Origin: Plantactinospora sp039889035
GTDB lineage: Bacteria; Actinomycetota; Actinomycetes; Mycobacteriales; Micromonosporaceae
DNA length: 64,000 nucleotides
Reading direction: 5' to 3'
Assembly: GCA_039889035.1 (NCBI GenBank)
Contig: JBDQQY010000015.1
Coordinates: 124,001 to 188,000, forward strand
Positions 8,448 to 17,600 of this stretch are shown here, piece by piece. Each line of letters opens with the position of its first letter. Within the stretch, counting starts at the first letter, position 1. The notes under the pieces were generated by a model. It was not told the origin of the DNA. It saw nothing but the letters and a program-made list of their open reading frames with translations, and ran no database searches. Made by a program: the position numbers and the translations under genes.

Positions 8448-9701
8448 GTGCAGCCCGAGAACGGCACCGAGGACCTGCTGCGCCGGCTGGCGCCGCGGGT
8501 CCTGGCCGCGCTCGTCCGGCACCACGGGAACTTCGAAGCCGCCGAGGACGCCGTCCAGGAGGCGCTGCTGGCCGCCGCGACACAGTGGCCCGGCACCGGG
8601 GTACCGGAAAGCCCACTGGGTTGGCTGATCCGGGTCGCCTCGCGCCGGCTGACCGACGAGCTGCGCAGCGACCTGGCCCGTCGGCGCCGGGAGGCGACGG
8701 TCGCGGCCCGGGCCGTGCCGGACGAGCTGTTCGCGCCCGCCGCCGACGCCGCCGACCTGCGGGACGCGGACGACACGCTGACCCTGCTGGTGCTCTGCTG
8801 CCATCCGAGCCTCACCCCTGCCTCCCAGATCGCGCTGACCCTGCGGGCCGTCGGCGGGCTGACCACTGCCGAGATCGCCCGGGCGTTCCTGGTCCCCGAG
8901 GCGACCATGGCGCAGCGGATCAGCCGCGCCAAGCAGCGGATCAAGGCAGCCGGGGGCCGGTTCCATCCGCCGCCGCAGGAGGAACGGGCGGAGCGGTTCC
9001 GGGCGGTGCTGCACGTGCTGTACCTCATCTTCAACGAGGGCTACACCGCCACGGCCGGGCCGGAGGTGCACCGTGCCGACCTGGCCGCCGAGGCGATCCG
9101 GCTCACCCGGACCGTCGCCCGGATACTGCCCGACGACGGCGAGGTCGCCGGGCTCCTCGCGCTGATGCTGCTCACCGACGCGCGGCGCCCGGCGCGTACC
9201 CGTCCGGGCGGCGGCCTGGTGCCGCTGGCCGAGCAGGATCGGAGCAGGTGGAACCGGGCGTACGTCGACGAGGGGGTCGCGCTGATCACGCGTACGCTCT
9301 CCCGTGCGCCGCTCGGGCCCTACCAGGTCCAGGCCGCGATCGCCGCCGTACACGCCGAGGCGGACCGTGCCGAGGAGACCGACTGGCGGCAGATCCTCGC
9401 GCTCTACCAGCTCCTCGAACGCCTGGCGCCGAATCCGATGGTGACGCTCAACCACGCCGTGGCGGCGGCGATGGCCCAGGGTCCGCAGGCCGGACTGGCT
9501 CTCCTCGCACCGCTCGACGCCGACGATCGGGTGGCCCGGCACCACCGGCTGCACGCGGTCCGGGCCCACCTGCTGGAGCTGGCCGGTGACGGCGAGGGCG
9601 CCCGGGGCTGCTATCTGACCGCTGCCCGGCTGACCACCAGCCTGCCCGAGCAGGAGTACCTCCAGAACCGGGCGGCACGGCTGCCCCCGGACGACCGGTA
9701 G
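8448..9701 (+). CDS. ECF42-type sigma factor (copy 2)
   Basis: The protein has 417 residues from GTG 8448, with a weak GAGG ribosome site overlapping the end of the upstream YCII gene. Region 2 (about 10-80) has FEAAEDAVQEALLAAATQW, and the region 4 helix-turn-helix (about 120-170) has GGLTTAEIARAFLVPEATMAQRI. The ECF42 C-terminal extension follows, with LIFNEGYTAT, WNRAYVDEGV, GPYQVQAAIAAVHA and LNHAVAAAMA. No anti-sigma gene is adjacent, as expected for this group. It is organised YCII then sigma, as in copy 1, and the two sigma factors differ throughout, suggesting separate signals. Confidence 0.88.
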   Translation: MQPENGTEDLLRRLAPRVLAALVRHHGNFEAAEDAVQEALLAAATQWPGTGVPESPLGWLIRVASRRLTDELRSDLARRRREATVAARAVPDELFAPAADAADLRDADDTLTLLVLCCHPSLTPASQIALTLRAVGGLTTAEIARAFLVPEATMAQRISRAKQRIKAAGGRFHPPPQEERAERFRAVLHVLYLIFNEGYTATAGPEVHRADLAAEAIRLTRTVARILPDDGEVAGLLALMLLTDARRPARTRPGGGLVPLAEQDRSRWNRAYVDEGVALITRTLSRAPLGPYQVQAAIAAVHAEADRAEETDWRQILALYQLLERLAPNPMVTLNHAVAAAMAQGPQAGLALLAPLDADDRVARHHRLHAVRAHLLELAGDGEGARGCYLTAARLTTSLPEQEYLQNRAARLPPDDR

Positions 9702-9805
9702 TGCCCAGCCGAAAATTCCGCCGGTTCGATTCGTGCGTCATGTCGAGCCGGGAGGGGCTGCGCCGACCTCTGCGAAAGGTGTACGCCCCGAGGGAGGAAG
9801 AGCGG

Positions 9806-10438
9806 ATGGATCCGGAGAAGATCTTCGAGTGGACGGTCGCGGAACGGCTCAGCCTCGCCGACTTCCTCGACGGACTCGACGAGCACGAGTGGCGGGTGAC
9901 CTCGCTCTGTCCCGACTGGACGGTGCACGACGTGGTGGCGCACCTGACGCTCTCCACCCGGACCACCGTCCGTGACCTCCTGGTCGGCGTGATCCGCTCG
10001 GGCGGCAGCTTCAACCGGATGGAGGCCAGGATGGCGCGCGAGCGGGCCGCCCGGTTCGGGTCCGCCGAACTCGTCGCCCAGTTCCGGGAGAGCGCGGACT
10101 CCCGCCGACGTTCCCCCGGGTCAGGGCCGCTGGATCCGCTCGTCGACGCACTGGTCCACGGCCAGGACATCGCCCGCCCGCTCGACCGGGCCCGGACGAT
10201 GCCGCTGGAGCCGGCGCTCGCCGGCCTCGAGTACGCCCGACGCAGCTCCTTCTACGGTGCCCGCAAGCGCTTCCGGGGCACCCGGCTGGTCGCCACCGAC
10301 CTGGACTGGTCGGCCGGCGACGGCCCCGACGAGGTACGCGGACCCGTCGCCGACCTGCTCATGCTGGCCACGGGTCGGGCCGCCGGCCTCGCCACGCTCA
10401 GCGGGCGGGGCGCCGAACGCATCGCCGCGACGGTGTAG
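9806..10438 (+). CDS. DinB/maleylpyruvate isomerase-like (MDMPI) protein
   Basis: The protein has 210 residues. ATG 9806 has a GGGAGGAAG ribosome site 5-6 bases upstream, while the in-frame GTG at 9701 gives a basic, unstructured lead. The first 60 residues (LADFLDGLDEHEWRVTSLCPDWTVHDVVAHL) match the mycothiol-dependent maleylpyruvate isomerase N-terminal fold (TIGR03083). A helical-bundle His in VVAHL and another in DALVHGQDIARPL could bind metal. Members act as thiol-dependent transferases or isomerases in mycothiol-producing actinobacteria. The substrate is unknown. It lies just downstream of the second ECF42 gene and could be in its regulon, which is inference. Confidence 0.8.
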   Translation: MDPEKIFEWTVAERLSLADFLDGLDEHEWRVTSLCPDWTVHDVVAHLTLSTRTTVRDLLVGVIRSGGSFNRMEARMARERAARFGSAELVAQFRESADSRRRSPGSGPLDPLVDALVHGQDIARPLDRARTMPLEPALAGLEYARRSSFYGARKRFRGTRLVATDLDWSAGDGPDEVRGPVADLLMLATGRAAGLATLSGRGAERIAATV

Positions 10439-10635
10439 CCGAGGGGCTGGGCCGTGCTCGTCCGTCGACCGTAGTCTCGATTCGGCCGGCGTCGGTGAGC
10501 GTAGTTGACCTGCTCGGCTTGTCGATTGCCGTCGCTCGACACCCACGCCCGTCAGCCGGCTTGGTTACTCTCGCGCCCTTGCGTACGCCCTCGCTTGTGT
10601 CCATGATCCATTCGCCGTGAACGTTAAGGGAGCAC

Positions 10636-11271
10636 ATGGGTACCTGGGATGACGGTCCCTTTGACAACGACAGCGCCGCCGACTGGTGCGGTGACCTCCA
10701 CTATGCCGATCCGTCTGCACGGGCGGCAATTGTCCGTGCTGCTCTGACAACGGCAGCCTTCAACGCCGGATACCTCGACCATGACGATGCCGCCTCAGCC
10801 ATCGCCGCAACGGCGATCGTGGCGTCTCAGATGCCCGGCGGAGAGCCTATGACCTCGCCATATGCACCGGACTTCCGGCTTGCTGGTGAATCCCTTGACT
10901 TGTGGTGCCCGCTCCTGTCCGTTGATGACCGTCTACGCACGGGCTTATGGCACGTGGTTGGCACGCGCTCGGCCTCCGTGCGCGGCCGGCCGACGTCGTG
11001 CGGCTTCCCGCCCCGGCCTTTTCGGGCCGGGGCGGCTTGCCGTCGCGCCGGCTCACCACGCACCTCGACCACGTACTCCGATGGCAAGCCGCGAAGCAAC
11101 GCGGCAGCGATTGCCCGGACCACGACGGCGGCCACCACCCACGCAATCGGCACGGCCACTTCCGTGCTGCCGGCTGGCCTGAACCGGCTACCCTCCCAGC
11201 CGTGCGTGATGATCTATTCGTGCTTACCTGGCAGCAGCGACGGCAGGCCCGCACTGCTTGGCGCGAGGTGA
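10636..11271 (+). pseudogene. DUF4259 gene with lost C-terminus
   Basis: The first 78 or so residues (MGTWDDGPFDNDSAADW..., AAIVASQMPGGEPMTSPYAPDF) are a clear DUF4259 N-terminus with a good start after AAGGGAGCAC. Soon after residue 80 the sequence stops looking like the family. It continues as Arg/Pro-rich translation through a hairpin at 11008-11035 and on to a stop at 11271. DUF4259 proteins are usually 130-150 residues with a conserved C-terminal half, which is missing here. The break point near 10880 may be the edge of the decayed element to the right. DUF4259 has no known function. Confidence 0.65.
11008..11035. terminator. Perfect 11-bp hairpin with T-rich loop
   Basis: CCGCCCCGGCC at 11008-11018 is the exact inverted complement of 11025-11035, with a TTTTCG loop. 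It is an independent terminator-like structure within the region where the DUF4259 frame has decayed. It probably ended a transcript before the rearrangement. Confidence 0.5.
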
Positions 11272-11603
11272 GCTTTCAGCGGCGACGTGGGGCCCTACTT
11301 CGGGCGAAGGAGGGACAGGCAGCGCCGGATCCCGAGGTATCCGAAGCCGCGCGCAGATACGGGGAGTACCTGCTGCATAAGAGCCGTTCGAACCGCCTAC
11401 CGCGATGGCTACTGCCCGCGGTGGGCGCGGTAATAGCCGTCGTCGGAGTTCTTGTGTTCGCAGGTGTTGTCTCCTTCCCCGGTAGCCAGGAGGTCCGCGA
11501 GCTGTTGACGTTGGGAGGTCTCGTCGTCTTCCTTCTTGGACTGCTGAGCTGGTCCCAGCGCAAGTGGGCTCATCTACTCATTGCGGCGAACCCACCGAAG
11601 TAA
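11202..11603 (+). CDS. Small two-helix membrane protein, unknown
   Basis: The protein has 133 residues if started at GTG 11202. The frame is open back to 10947, but that part is translation of low-complexity DNA. The first half is basic and helical (MRDDLFVLTWQQRRQARTAWREVSF, AARRYGEYLLHKSRSNRLPRWL). Two membrane helices follow, about residues 72-92 (LLPAVGAVIAVVGVLVFAGVV) and 102-120 (LLTLGGLVVFLLGLLSW), with a short outside loop and a basic C-terminus. I do not recognise a family. It lies inside the decayed element, upstream of the integrase remnant, and could be cargo or a transfer-related membrane protein. Codon use looks like the host. Confidence 0.5.
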   Translation: MRDDLFVLTWQQRRQARTAWREVSFQRRRGALLRAKEGQAAPDPEVSEAARRYGEYLLHKSRSNRLPRWLLPAVGAVIAVVGVLVFAGVVSFPGSQEVRELLTLGGLVVFLLGLLSWSQRKWAHLLIAANPPK

Positions 11604-11842
11604 CGCGACCGGTAGTCTGGCCCGCCGCGCCGGCCGATGCCGGCCGGAGGCCGCCAGCAGGTTGAGCGCGGCGGGCGAAGTTCCGTGCGGTCCGGGACGA
11701 GCATTGGCGTGGACCCTGAGTACTCTGCCGGCATGGGTGAGCGACCGGAGTACGACGGTACCGGCGGGATGTCGACGTCCTGCGCAAAATCGGTGCTCAG
11801 TAGCCCGCCGCAGGAAGGTGCCTGCTAAGGCGCGCGAGCTGC

Positions 11843-12926
11843 GTGGCGCCTTGTTCTGGCGTCTCCGATGAACTCAAGGTCGAGCAGTCCTGGCGGAAGG
11901 TCACCTTCCAGGAGTACGGCGAGCGGTGGCGACTGTCCCGCGAGATCGGTTGGGCGCTCGAAACCCGCAAGCGGGTGGGATCGAATCTTCGATGCCACCT
12001 CTACCCGGTGTTCGGCAATCATCTGCTCCGCACGGTCCGACTCACGGCGGTGCTGGAATGGCTGGCCCGCCGGCGTGACGAGGGCACCCCGAAGTCGTCG
12101 CTCAAGCTGTACTTCGAACTACTCGACGGCCTAGTCGACCCGGCCGTGACCGACAAGATCATTCCGGACAATCCCTGCGACGGGGTGGAGCTCGCCCAGG
12201 TGCTACGCGGTCTGTCGCGGGCGCCGAAGTGGGTACCGACCGAGGATGAGTTGCTGGCGCTGCTCGACGCCGTACCGGCCTGCTACCGGGCTGCCATCTG
12301 GCTCGGGGCGGGTCACGGTTGCCGGCTCGGCGAAGCACTCGGCACGGAGAACGGCGCGCGCTGTGTCGACTCCGACCGGGGAGAGCTGCACGTCATCCAG
12401 CAACTCCGGTACGCGCCGCAGGAACACGGCGGCTTCTACCTGAGCGAACCAAAGGCGGGATCGTCCGGCGCGGTCGACCTGGATCCCGTCGTCGCCAAGG
12501 TCCCTCACCGAGCACACCCGCGACTCTCCGCCAGTCTCGGTCAACCTCGTCGACCTCACCACCGGTGAACCTGTCCGGCGGTCGGTGCCGCTGCTGTTCA
12601 CCACCACCCAAGGCAACCCGTTCACCGATCGGACCTGGTCCCGAGAGTGGGCCGGCTGGCGGGACGCGGCCGGCTGGCCGAAGGAGCACGGGGGCTTCCA
12701 TGCGCTGCGGCACTTCTTCGCCACCACGCTGATCACGGATCACGCCGAAGCACAGGAGGTGCAACGGCTACTCCGACACAAGACGCTGCGGATCACGCTG
12801 GAGACCTACGTGCACTGGTGGCCGAAGCGGGAGCGTACCGAGGCGTCGTCGGCTCGATTCTCCGCTCGGCGTCAGCCCGGTCGAACCGCGACGCGACGAA
12901 TCAAGATCATGGCTAGGTTGTACTGA
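11843..12926 (+). pseudogene. Tyrosine recombinase/integrase, frameshifted and N-truncated
   Basis: Two frames together make most of a phage-type integrase. The first (11843 to about 12500) holds the SAM-like core-binding domain from VTFQEYGERW on, and the first catalytic Arg in GHGCRLGEAL. The second (from about 12501) continues in another frame with PLLFTTTQGNPFTDRTW, HALRHF (H and R) and RHKTLRITLETYVHWW, where the Tyr is the nucleophile. The shift is near 12500. The usual N-terminal arm-binding domain is also missing, since the core-binding domain starts at residue 20. All visible catalytic residues survive, so the loss looks recent. It must have driven integration into the neighbouring tRNA-Ala gene. 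Confidence 0.82.
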
Positions 12927-12981
12927 GGTCGTACTCAATGATCTTGGAACAAGCATTACGCCTGGTCAGGGCATTGGATGG

Positions 12982-13054
12982 TGGAGCCGAGGGGACTCGA
13001 ACCCCTAACCCCTGCCTTGCAAAGGCAGTGCTCTGCCAGTTGAGCTACGGCCCC
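12982..13054 (-). tRNA. alaT: tRNA-Ala (anticodon TGC)
   Basis: The 73-nt gene reads GGGGCCGTAGCTCAACTGGC at its 5' end on the minus strand. The acceptor stem GGGGCCG pairs with CGGCTCC (one G-T), the anticodon loop is TTTGCAA with anticodon TGC, and the T-loop is GTTCGAG. The discriminator is A, and CC but no A follows. The 3' end faces the integrase remnant. Confidence 0.95.
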
Positions 13055-13098
13055 GGGCGGGACGATGCCGTCCCGGGGATGGCAGTCCGGTCGACGCC

Positions 13099-13227
13099 CT
13101 ACCGCAGGTCGGGTGCGGTGGTGGCCTCGTGCCAGAGGGCGCGCTCGTCGTTGGATTCCTTGACCTTCTTGTAGACGAGGGCCGCGACGCCCACCACGCC
13201 GACAACGAGCAGGATCTTCTTCAACAT
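13099..13227 (-). CDS. DLW-39 family membrane peptide
   Basis: This 42-residue peptide starts at ATG 13227 after a GAGGA ribosome site 7 bases upstream. It has one N-terminal helix (MLKKILLVVGVVGVAALVYKKVKES) and the short C-terminal motif ALWHEATTAPDLR, the signature that gives the actinobacterial DLW-39 family its name. Such genes are found beside tRNA-Ile/tRNA-Ala near gyrA in this phylum, exactly as here. The function is unknown. A longer upstream in-frame reading crosses the tRNA-Ile gene and is not credible. Confidence 0.85.
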   Translation of the reverse strand: MLKKILLVVGVVGVAALVYKKVKESNDERALWHEATTAPDLR

Positions 13228-13269
13228 GGACGTATCCTCACGCTCGACGAGCCGTCGGACGGTATGAAG

Positions 13270-13343
13270 TGGGGCTAGATGGAATCGAACCATCGACCTC
13301 AGAGTTATCAGCTCTGCGCTCTAACCGACTGAGCTATAGCCCC
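13270..13343 (-). tRNA. ileT: tRNA-Ile (anticodon GAT)
   Basis: The 74-nt gene starts GGGGCTATAGCTCAGTCGGT on the minus strand. The acceptor GGGGCTA pairs perfectly with TAGCCCC, the anticodon loop is CTGATAA with anticodon GAT, and the T-loop is GTTCGAT. Discriminator A. The gyrA, tRNA-Ile, tRNA-Ala order is conserved in actinobacteria. Confidence 0.95.
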
Positions 13344-13457
13344 CCGTTGCGACGAGCAAGGTTACCGTACCTCCGGCGCCGATCCCAACTCGGGGGCGGC
13401 GGTTCGCCGACCGGAGCCGTCGTACCAGCTACGACGCAGACCGTACCGGAACGGCGA

Positions 13458-13492
13458 ATGCCGGGGCCACCGCTTTGCGGCGCCCCCGGCAT
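13458..13492 (-). terminator. Hairpin after the DUF3566 gene
   Basis: ATGCCGGGG at 13458-13466 pairs with 13484-13492. The inner part (CCGC/GCGG around a TTT loop) pairs with two mismatches. It lies 23 bases beyond the DUF3566 stop and probably ends the gyrA-DUF3566 transcript. Confidence 0.55.
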
Positions 13493-13514
13493 CGGCGAAG
13501 CTGCTGTCGACCGT

Positions 13515-14612
13515 TCAGTCGCGCTCGGCGAGGGTCAGCTCGACGCCGCCGACCAGGTCGGCGCAGACGTTGTAGATGAACGCACCGAGGGTGGCGAGCG
13601 CGGTGAACAGCACCACGTTCACCAGCCCGATCAGACCGGAGGTGAGGATCACGCCCTTGGCCGTGATCTGGAAGGTGTCGCCGGTGCCCTGCCCGCCACT
13701 CGCGCTGATCATGTCGGTCAACGTGCCGTTCACGCTGTCGAAGACGCCCATCGCGTCGAGCGCCAGATAGAGCACGGAGGTCGCGACGATCACCACGATG
13801 AACAGCACCAGCGAGACCGCGAACGAGAACTTCATCACGGACCACGGGTCGATCCGCTTGAGGTTCAGCCGGGCCCGACGGGGACCACGCGAGGCGGCGG
13901 AGCTGACCGTACTGCGGGCGGCGCGGACCGCCTCGGTCACCCGGGCCGCACCGACCGCGCCGGCGCCACCGGGCGTACCCGGGCCCGGTGCGCCCGCGAC
14001 ACCGGTGCCCGCGGCTCCGGGAGCCCCGGTCGCGGTACGCGCCGCCGCGCCGCCGAGGCCGAACCGGCCGGTGCCCGGGGTTGTCTGGGCACTCCCACCG
14101 GCCCGACCCGGCCGGAACGCGCTCTGCGGCGCACCGCCGGAGAGCGGCTGGGTCGCCTCGGCGCCGGTGGCGGCACCCGGGGAACCCGGCCGGTCGGTCC
14201 GGCCGGGAATCCGCTCGGTACGGAACGCCTCGCCGGGCTGCTCCAGCCGGCTCGTCGCGGTCGAATCGCTGTTGCCCGCCTGATCGGACCGGTCCACCCC
14301 GGAACTGCCTCGGGAAGCCGCAGCGGTCGCCGCCGGAGACGTCGCGGCAGTCGCGGCTTCCGTCGTGGCAGACGCCGGTTTTCCGCCCTCGGCCGCCCCG
14401 GTCGACGGTGTGGTCGACTCCTCGGGCAGCTGGTCGGGTGGCGGCGGCATGCCCGGCGCCCGGGTGAACTTGGGGGACGGCGTGTCGGCGCTGACCATCG
14501 CCCGGCCAACGGCCGCGCGGCCGGTCGCTGGTGCACCGCCTGCGGCGGCCTCCTCGTCGACCGGGTTGGTCGAGGTCCCCGCAGCCCCCGACTTCGCCTG
14601 TGTCTCCGTCAT
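13515..14612 (-). CDS. DUF3566 transmembrane protein downstream of gyrA
   Basis: The protein has 365 residues from ATG 14612; TTG 14615 would add one residue, and the stop of gyrA (TAG at 14618-14616) is directly upstream, so translation is coupled. The first 230 or so residues are a disordered Ala/Pro/Thr/Gly-rich tail. The C-terminal DUF3566 domain has two membrane helices (VMKFSFAVSLVLFIVVIVATSVLYL and ILTSGLIGLVNVVLFTALATLGAFIYNV) around a short outer loop, ending AERD. It is the counterpart of Mycobacterium tuberculosis Rv0007, which has the same position after gyrA. The family is thought to be linked to the cell envelope and polar growth, without a defined activity. Confidence 0.88.
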   Translation of the reverse strand: MTETQAKSGAAGTSTNPVDEEAAAGGAPATGRAAVGRAMVSADTPSPKFTRAPGMPPPPDQLPEESTTPSTGAAEGGKPASATTEAATAATSPAATAAASRGSSGVDRSDQAGNSDSTATSRLEQPGEAFRTERIPGRTDRPGSPGAATGAEATQPLSGGAPQSAFRPGRAGGSAQTTPGTGRFGLGGAAARTATGAPGAAGTGVAGAPGPGTPGGAGAVGAARVTEAVRAARSTVSSAASRGPRRARLNLKRIDPWSVMKFSFAVSLVLFIVVIVATSVLYLALDAMGVFDSVNGTLTDMISASGGQGTGDTFQITAKGVILTSGLIGLVNVVLFTALATLGAFIYNVCADLVGGVELTLAERD

Positions 14613-14615
14613 CAA

Positions 14616-17600
14616 CTAGTCCTGTTCGTCAGGCTCGTCGGCATTGCGAGCAATCGCCACAATAGTCACGCCGTCTGGTAGGTCCATCAGTTTGACCCCC
14701 ATTGTGTTCCGGTCACGCGTTCGGCGTACAGGCTTCACCGGAGTCCGGATCACGCCGCCGTTGCTGGTGATGGCAAACAGCTCGTCGTCCGGGCTGATGA
14801 CGACCGCGCCGACCAGACCGCCGCGGCGCTCTGTGATCTTCGCGGTCAGCACCCCTTTACCTCCCCTACCCTGCACGGGGTACACCTCGATCGGGGTACG
14901 TTTCGCGTAACCCCCGTTCGTCGCCACGAGGACATCCAGGTCCATGCCCTCGCGGACCACCTCCATCGCCAACAGCACGTCGTCGTCGGTGAACCGCATC
15001 CCGATCACGCCGGAGGTGGCCCGACCCATCGGCCGGAGCGCCTCGTCGGTGGCGTTGAACCGGATCGCCTGCGCCTTCTTGGACACCAGCAGGAGGTCGT
15101 CCCCGGGTCCCGCCAGCGCCGCTCCGACCAGCTCGTCCTCGTCGCGGAGGTTGATCGCGATGATGCCGCCGGAGCGGTTGGAATCGAACTCCTCCAACCT
15201 CGTCTTCTTCACCAGACCGTTCCTGGTGGCCAGGACCAGGTACGGCGCGACCTGGTAGTCCGGGATCTCGATCACCTGGGCGATCTGCTCGTCGGGCTGG
15301 AAGGCGAGCAGATTGGCCACGTGCTGGCCTCTCGCCACCCTACTGGCCTCCGGCAACTCGTACGCCTTGGCTCGGTAGACCCTCCCCTTATTGGTGAAGA
15401 AGAGCATCCAGTCGTGCGTGGAGCAGACGAAGAAGTTGCTGACGATATCGTCCTGGCGCAGCGTCGCGCCACTGACCCCCTTGCCGCCCCGGCGCTGCGA
15501 GCGATAGAGGTCGACCTTTGTCCGCTTGGCGTACCCGGTCCGGGTGATGGTGACGACCACGTCCTCGCGGGCGATCAGGTCCTCCATCGAGACCTCGCCC
15601 TCGAAGGGCACGATCTTGGTCCGGCGTTCGTCGCCCCACTTGGCCACGATCTCGCCGAGCTCCTCGGAAATGATCTTCCGCTGCCGTTCCGGCTTGGCCA
15701 GGATGTCCTTGAGATCGGCGATCTCCAGCTCGATCTTGGCCAGCTCGTCGATGATCTTCTGACGCTCCAGCGCGGCGAGCCGGCGAAGCTGCATGTCCAG
15801 GATCGCGGTGGCCTGCACCTCGTCGATGTCGAGGAGCTGGATCAGGCCCTGCCGGGCCTCCTCCACCGTCGGCGAGCGCCGGATCAGCGCGATGACGTCG
15901 TCGAGTGCGTCCAGCGCCTTGACCAGACCCCGCAGGATGTGCGCCCGCTCCTCGGCCTTGCGCAACCGGTACGCCGTCCGCCGCCGGATCACGTCGATCT
16001 GGTGGCCGACGTAGTGCCGGATGAACTGGGCCAGGTTGAGCGTGCGCGGCACCCCGTCGACCAGGGCCAGCATGTTGGCGCCAAAGGTCTCCTGGAGCTG
16101 GGTGTGCTTGTAGAGGTTGTTCAGCACCACCTTCGCGACCGCGTCCCGCTTGAGCACCAGCACGATCCGCATACCGGTACGCCCGGAGGACTCGTCCCGG
16201 ATGTCGGCGATCCCGGCGAGCTTGCCCTCCTTGATCAGCTCAGCGATCCGCTCGGCCAGGTTGTCGGGGTTGACCTGGTACGGCAGCTCGGTGACGACGA
16301 GGCTCGTCCGGCCCTTCTTGTCCTCCTCGACCTCCACCACCGCGCGCATCCGGATCGAGCCGCGCCCGGTCCGGTACGCGTCCTGGATCGGGGTGGTCCC
16401 CACGATCAGCCCGTGGGTCGGGAAGTCCGGCCCCTTCACGATCCCGATCAGCGCGTCGAGCGTGGTGGCCTCGTCGGCGTCCGGGTGCTCCAGGCACCAC
16501 TGCACCGCGTCGGCGATCTCCCGCAGGTTGTGCGGCGGGATCTTGGTGGCCATGCCGACCGCGATGCCCTCGGAACCGTTCACCAGCAGGTTGGGGATCC
16601 GGGACGGCAGGATCGTCGGCTCCTTGGCCCGGCCGTCGTAGTTGTCCTGGAAGTCGACGGTGTCCTCGTCGATGTCCCGGAGCATTTCCATGGCAAGCGG
16701 GTCGAGCTTGCATTCGGTGTTGTGGCTGACGAACCCGTCGCTGACGAAGGAGTGATCGTCGGTGTCGACCCGCAGGCTGTAGACCGGCTGCACGCCCGCC
16801 TCGGTCACGTCCGCAACCTCGGCGTAGTAGAACCGGCCGTCGACCAGCGGTTCGACGACGTCCAGTACCTCCTGGTCGGTGATTCGGGCCGCGATCTCGG
16901 CCCGGTCCCGCTCCCAGCGCTCGACCCGGTCGACGTTGTGCCGGCGCAGCCAGTCCCGCTCGGTCCAGCGCTGTGCGCCGTGCTCCCGGATGAAGTCGCC
17001 GACGTACGGCACGTGGTCGCTCGACAGCGCCGTGCTGGTCGACGGCACGCCGGCCAGCTCCGCCTCAAGCTTGGCCTGCTTCCGGCCGAGGAAGCCGACC
17101 CGCTGCGCGAACAGCCGCGCGTCCCGGCGGTTGGTCACCACGACCTTGATCTCGCCGCTGTCGTACCGGCACTGCCGGCTGATGACGCCGAACTCCAGCA
17201 GCAGTTGCTGGACCTCGCGGGCCAGCCGCTCGCTCCGGGTCGAGTACGAGATCTGCATGGTGTCGCGGGGCAGCAACGAGGACGAGCCGTCCCCCTCGAA
17301 GAGGGCCTGGAGGAAGGCCCGCTTGACCGCCGCCGGCCCCTGCCAGACAAACTCCGGCACGAACTTCGCCGCGCTCCGCGCCCCGACCAGCTCGCCGAGC
17401 AGGCTGTTGCGCAGCTCGGTGAGATCCTGCACGTCGAGTTCGTGCAGCACACTGCCGGAGGCGATCACCCGCTCGGAGACGTAGCGGGGGCCGCCGACCG
17501 CGAGGTCGTAGGCGGCGAGCACCCGGACGAAGAACTCCCGGTCGACGTTGTTGAACCCGGCCCGCTCGGCCGAGACCCAGCCCTCGCTGACGAACGCGCC

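Larger units (their letters stand above)
10880..12981. mobile_element. Decayed integrative element next to tRNA-Ala
   Basis: This is a boundary estimate. The right end is fixed by the 3' end of tRNA-Ala(TGC) at 12982, a classic attachment site for actinobacterial integrative elements. The broken integrase gene ends 55 bases from it. The left end is placed where the DUF4259 gene loses its homology. The segment has a small membrane protein and stretches without recognisable genes, and no replication, excision or transfer genes. I looked for a second copy of the tRNA 3' end on the left and did not see one, so attL has been lost or lies elsewhere. Confidence 0.45.

Noticed and set aside
10827..11159. 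Minus-strand frame of 110 codons opposite the decayed DUF4259 gene, with a hydrophobic N-terminus (PIAWVVAAVVVRAIAAALL)
   Set aside because: It could be a small membrane protein of the decayed element, but it crosses a terminator-like hairpin, has only a weak ribosome site, overlaps the DUF4259 start region on the other strand and matches no family I know. Left out of the features.
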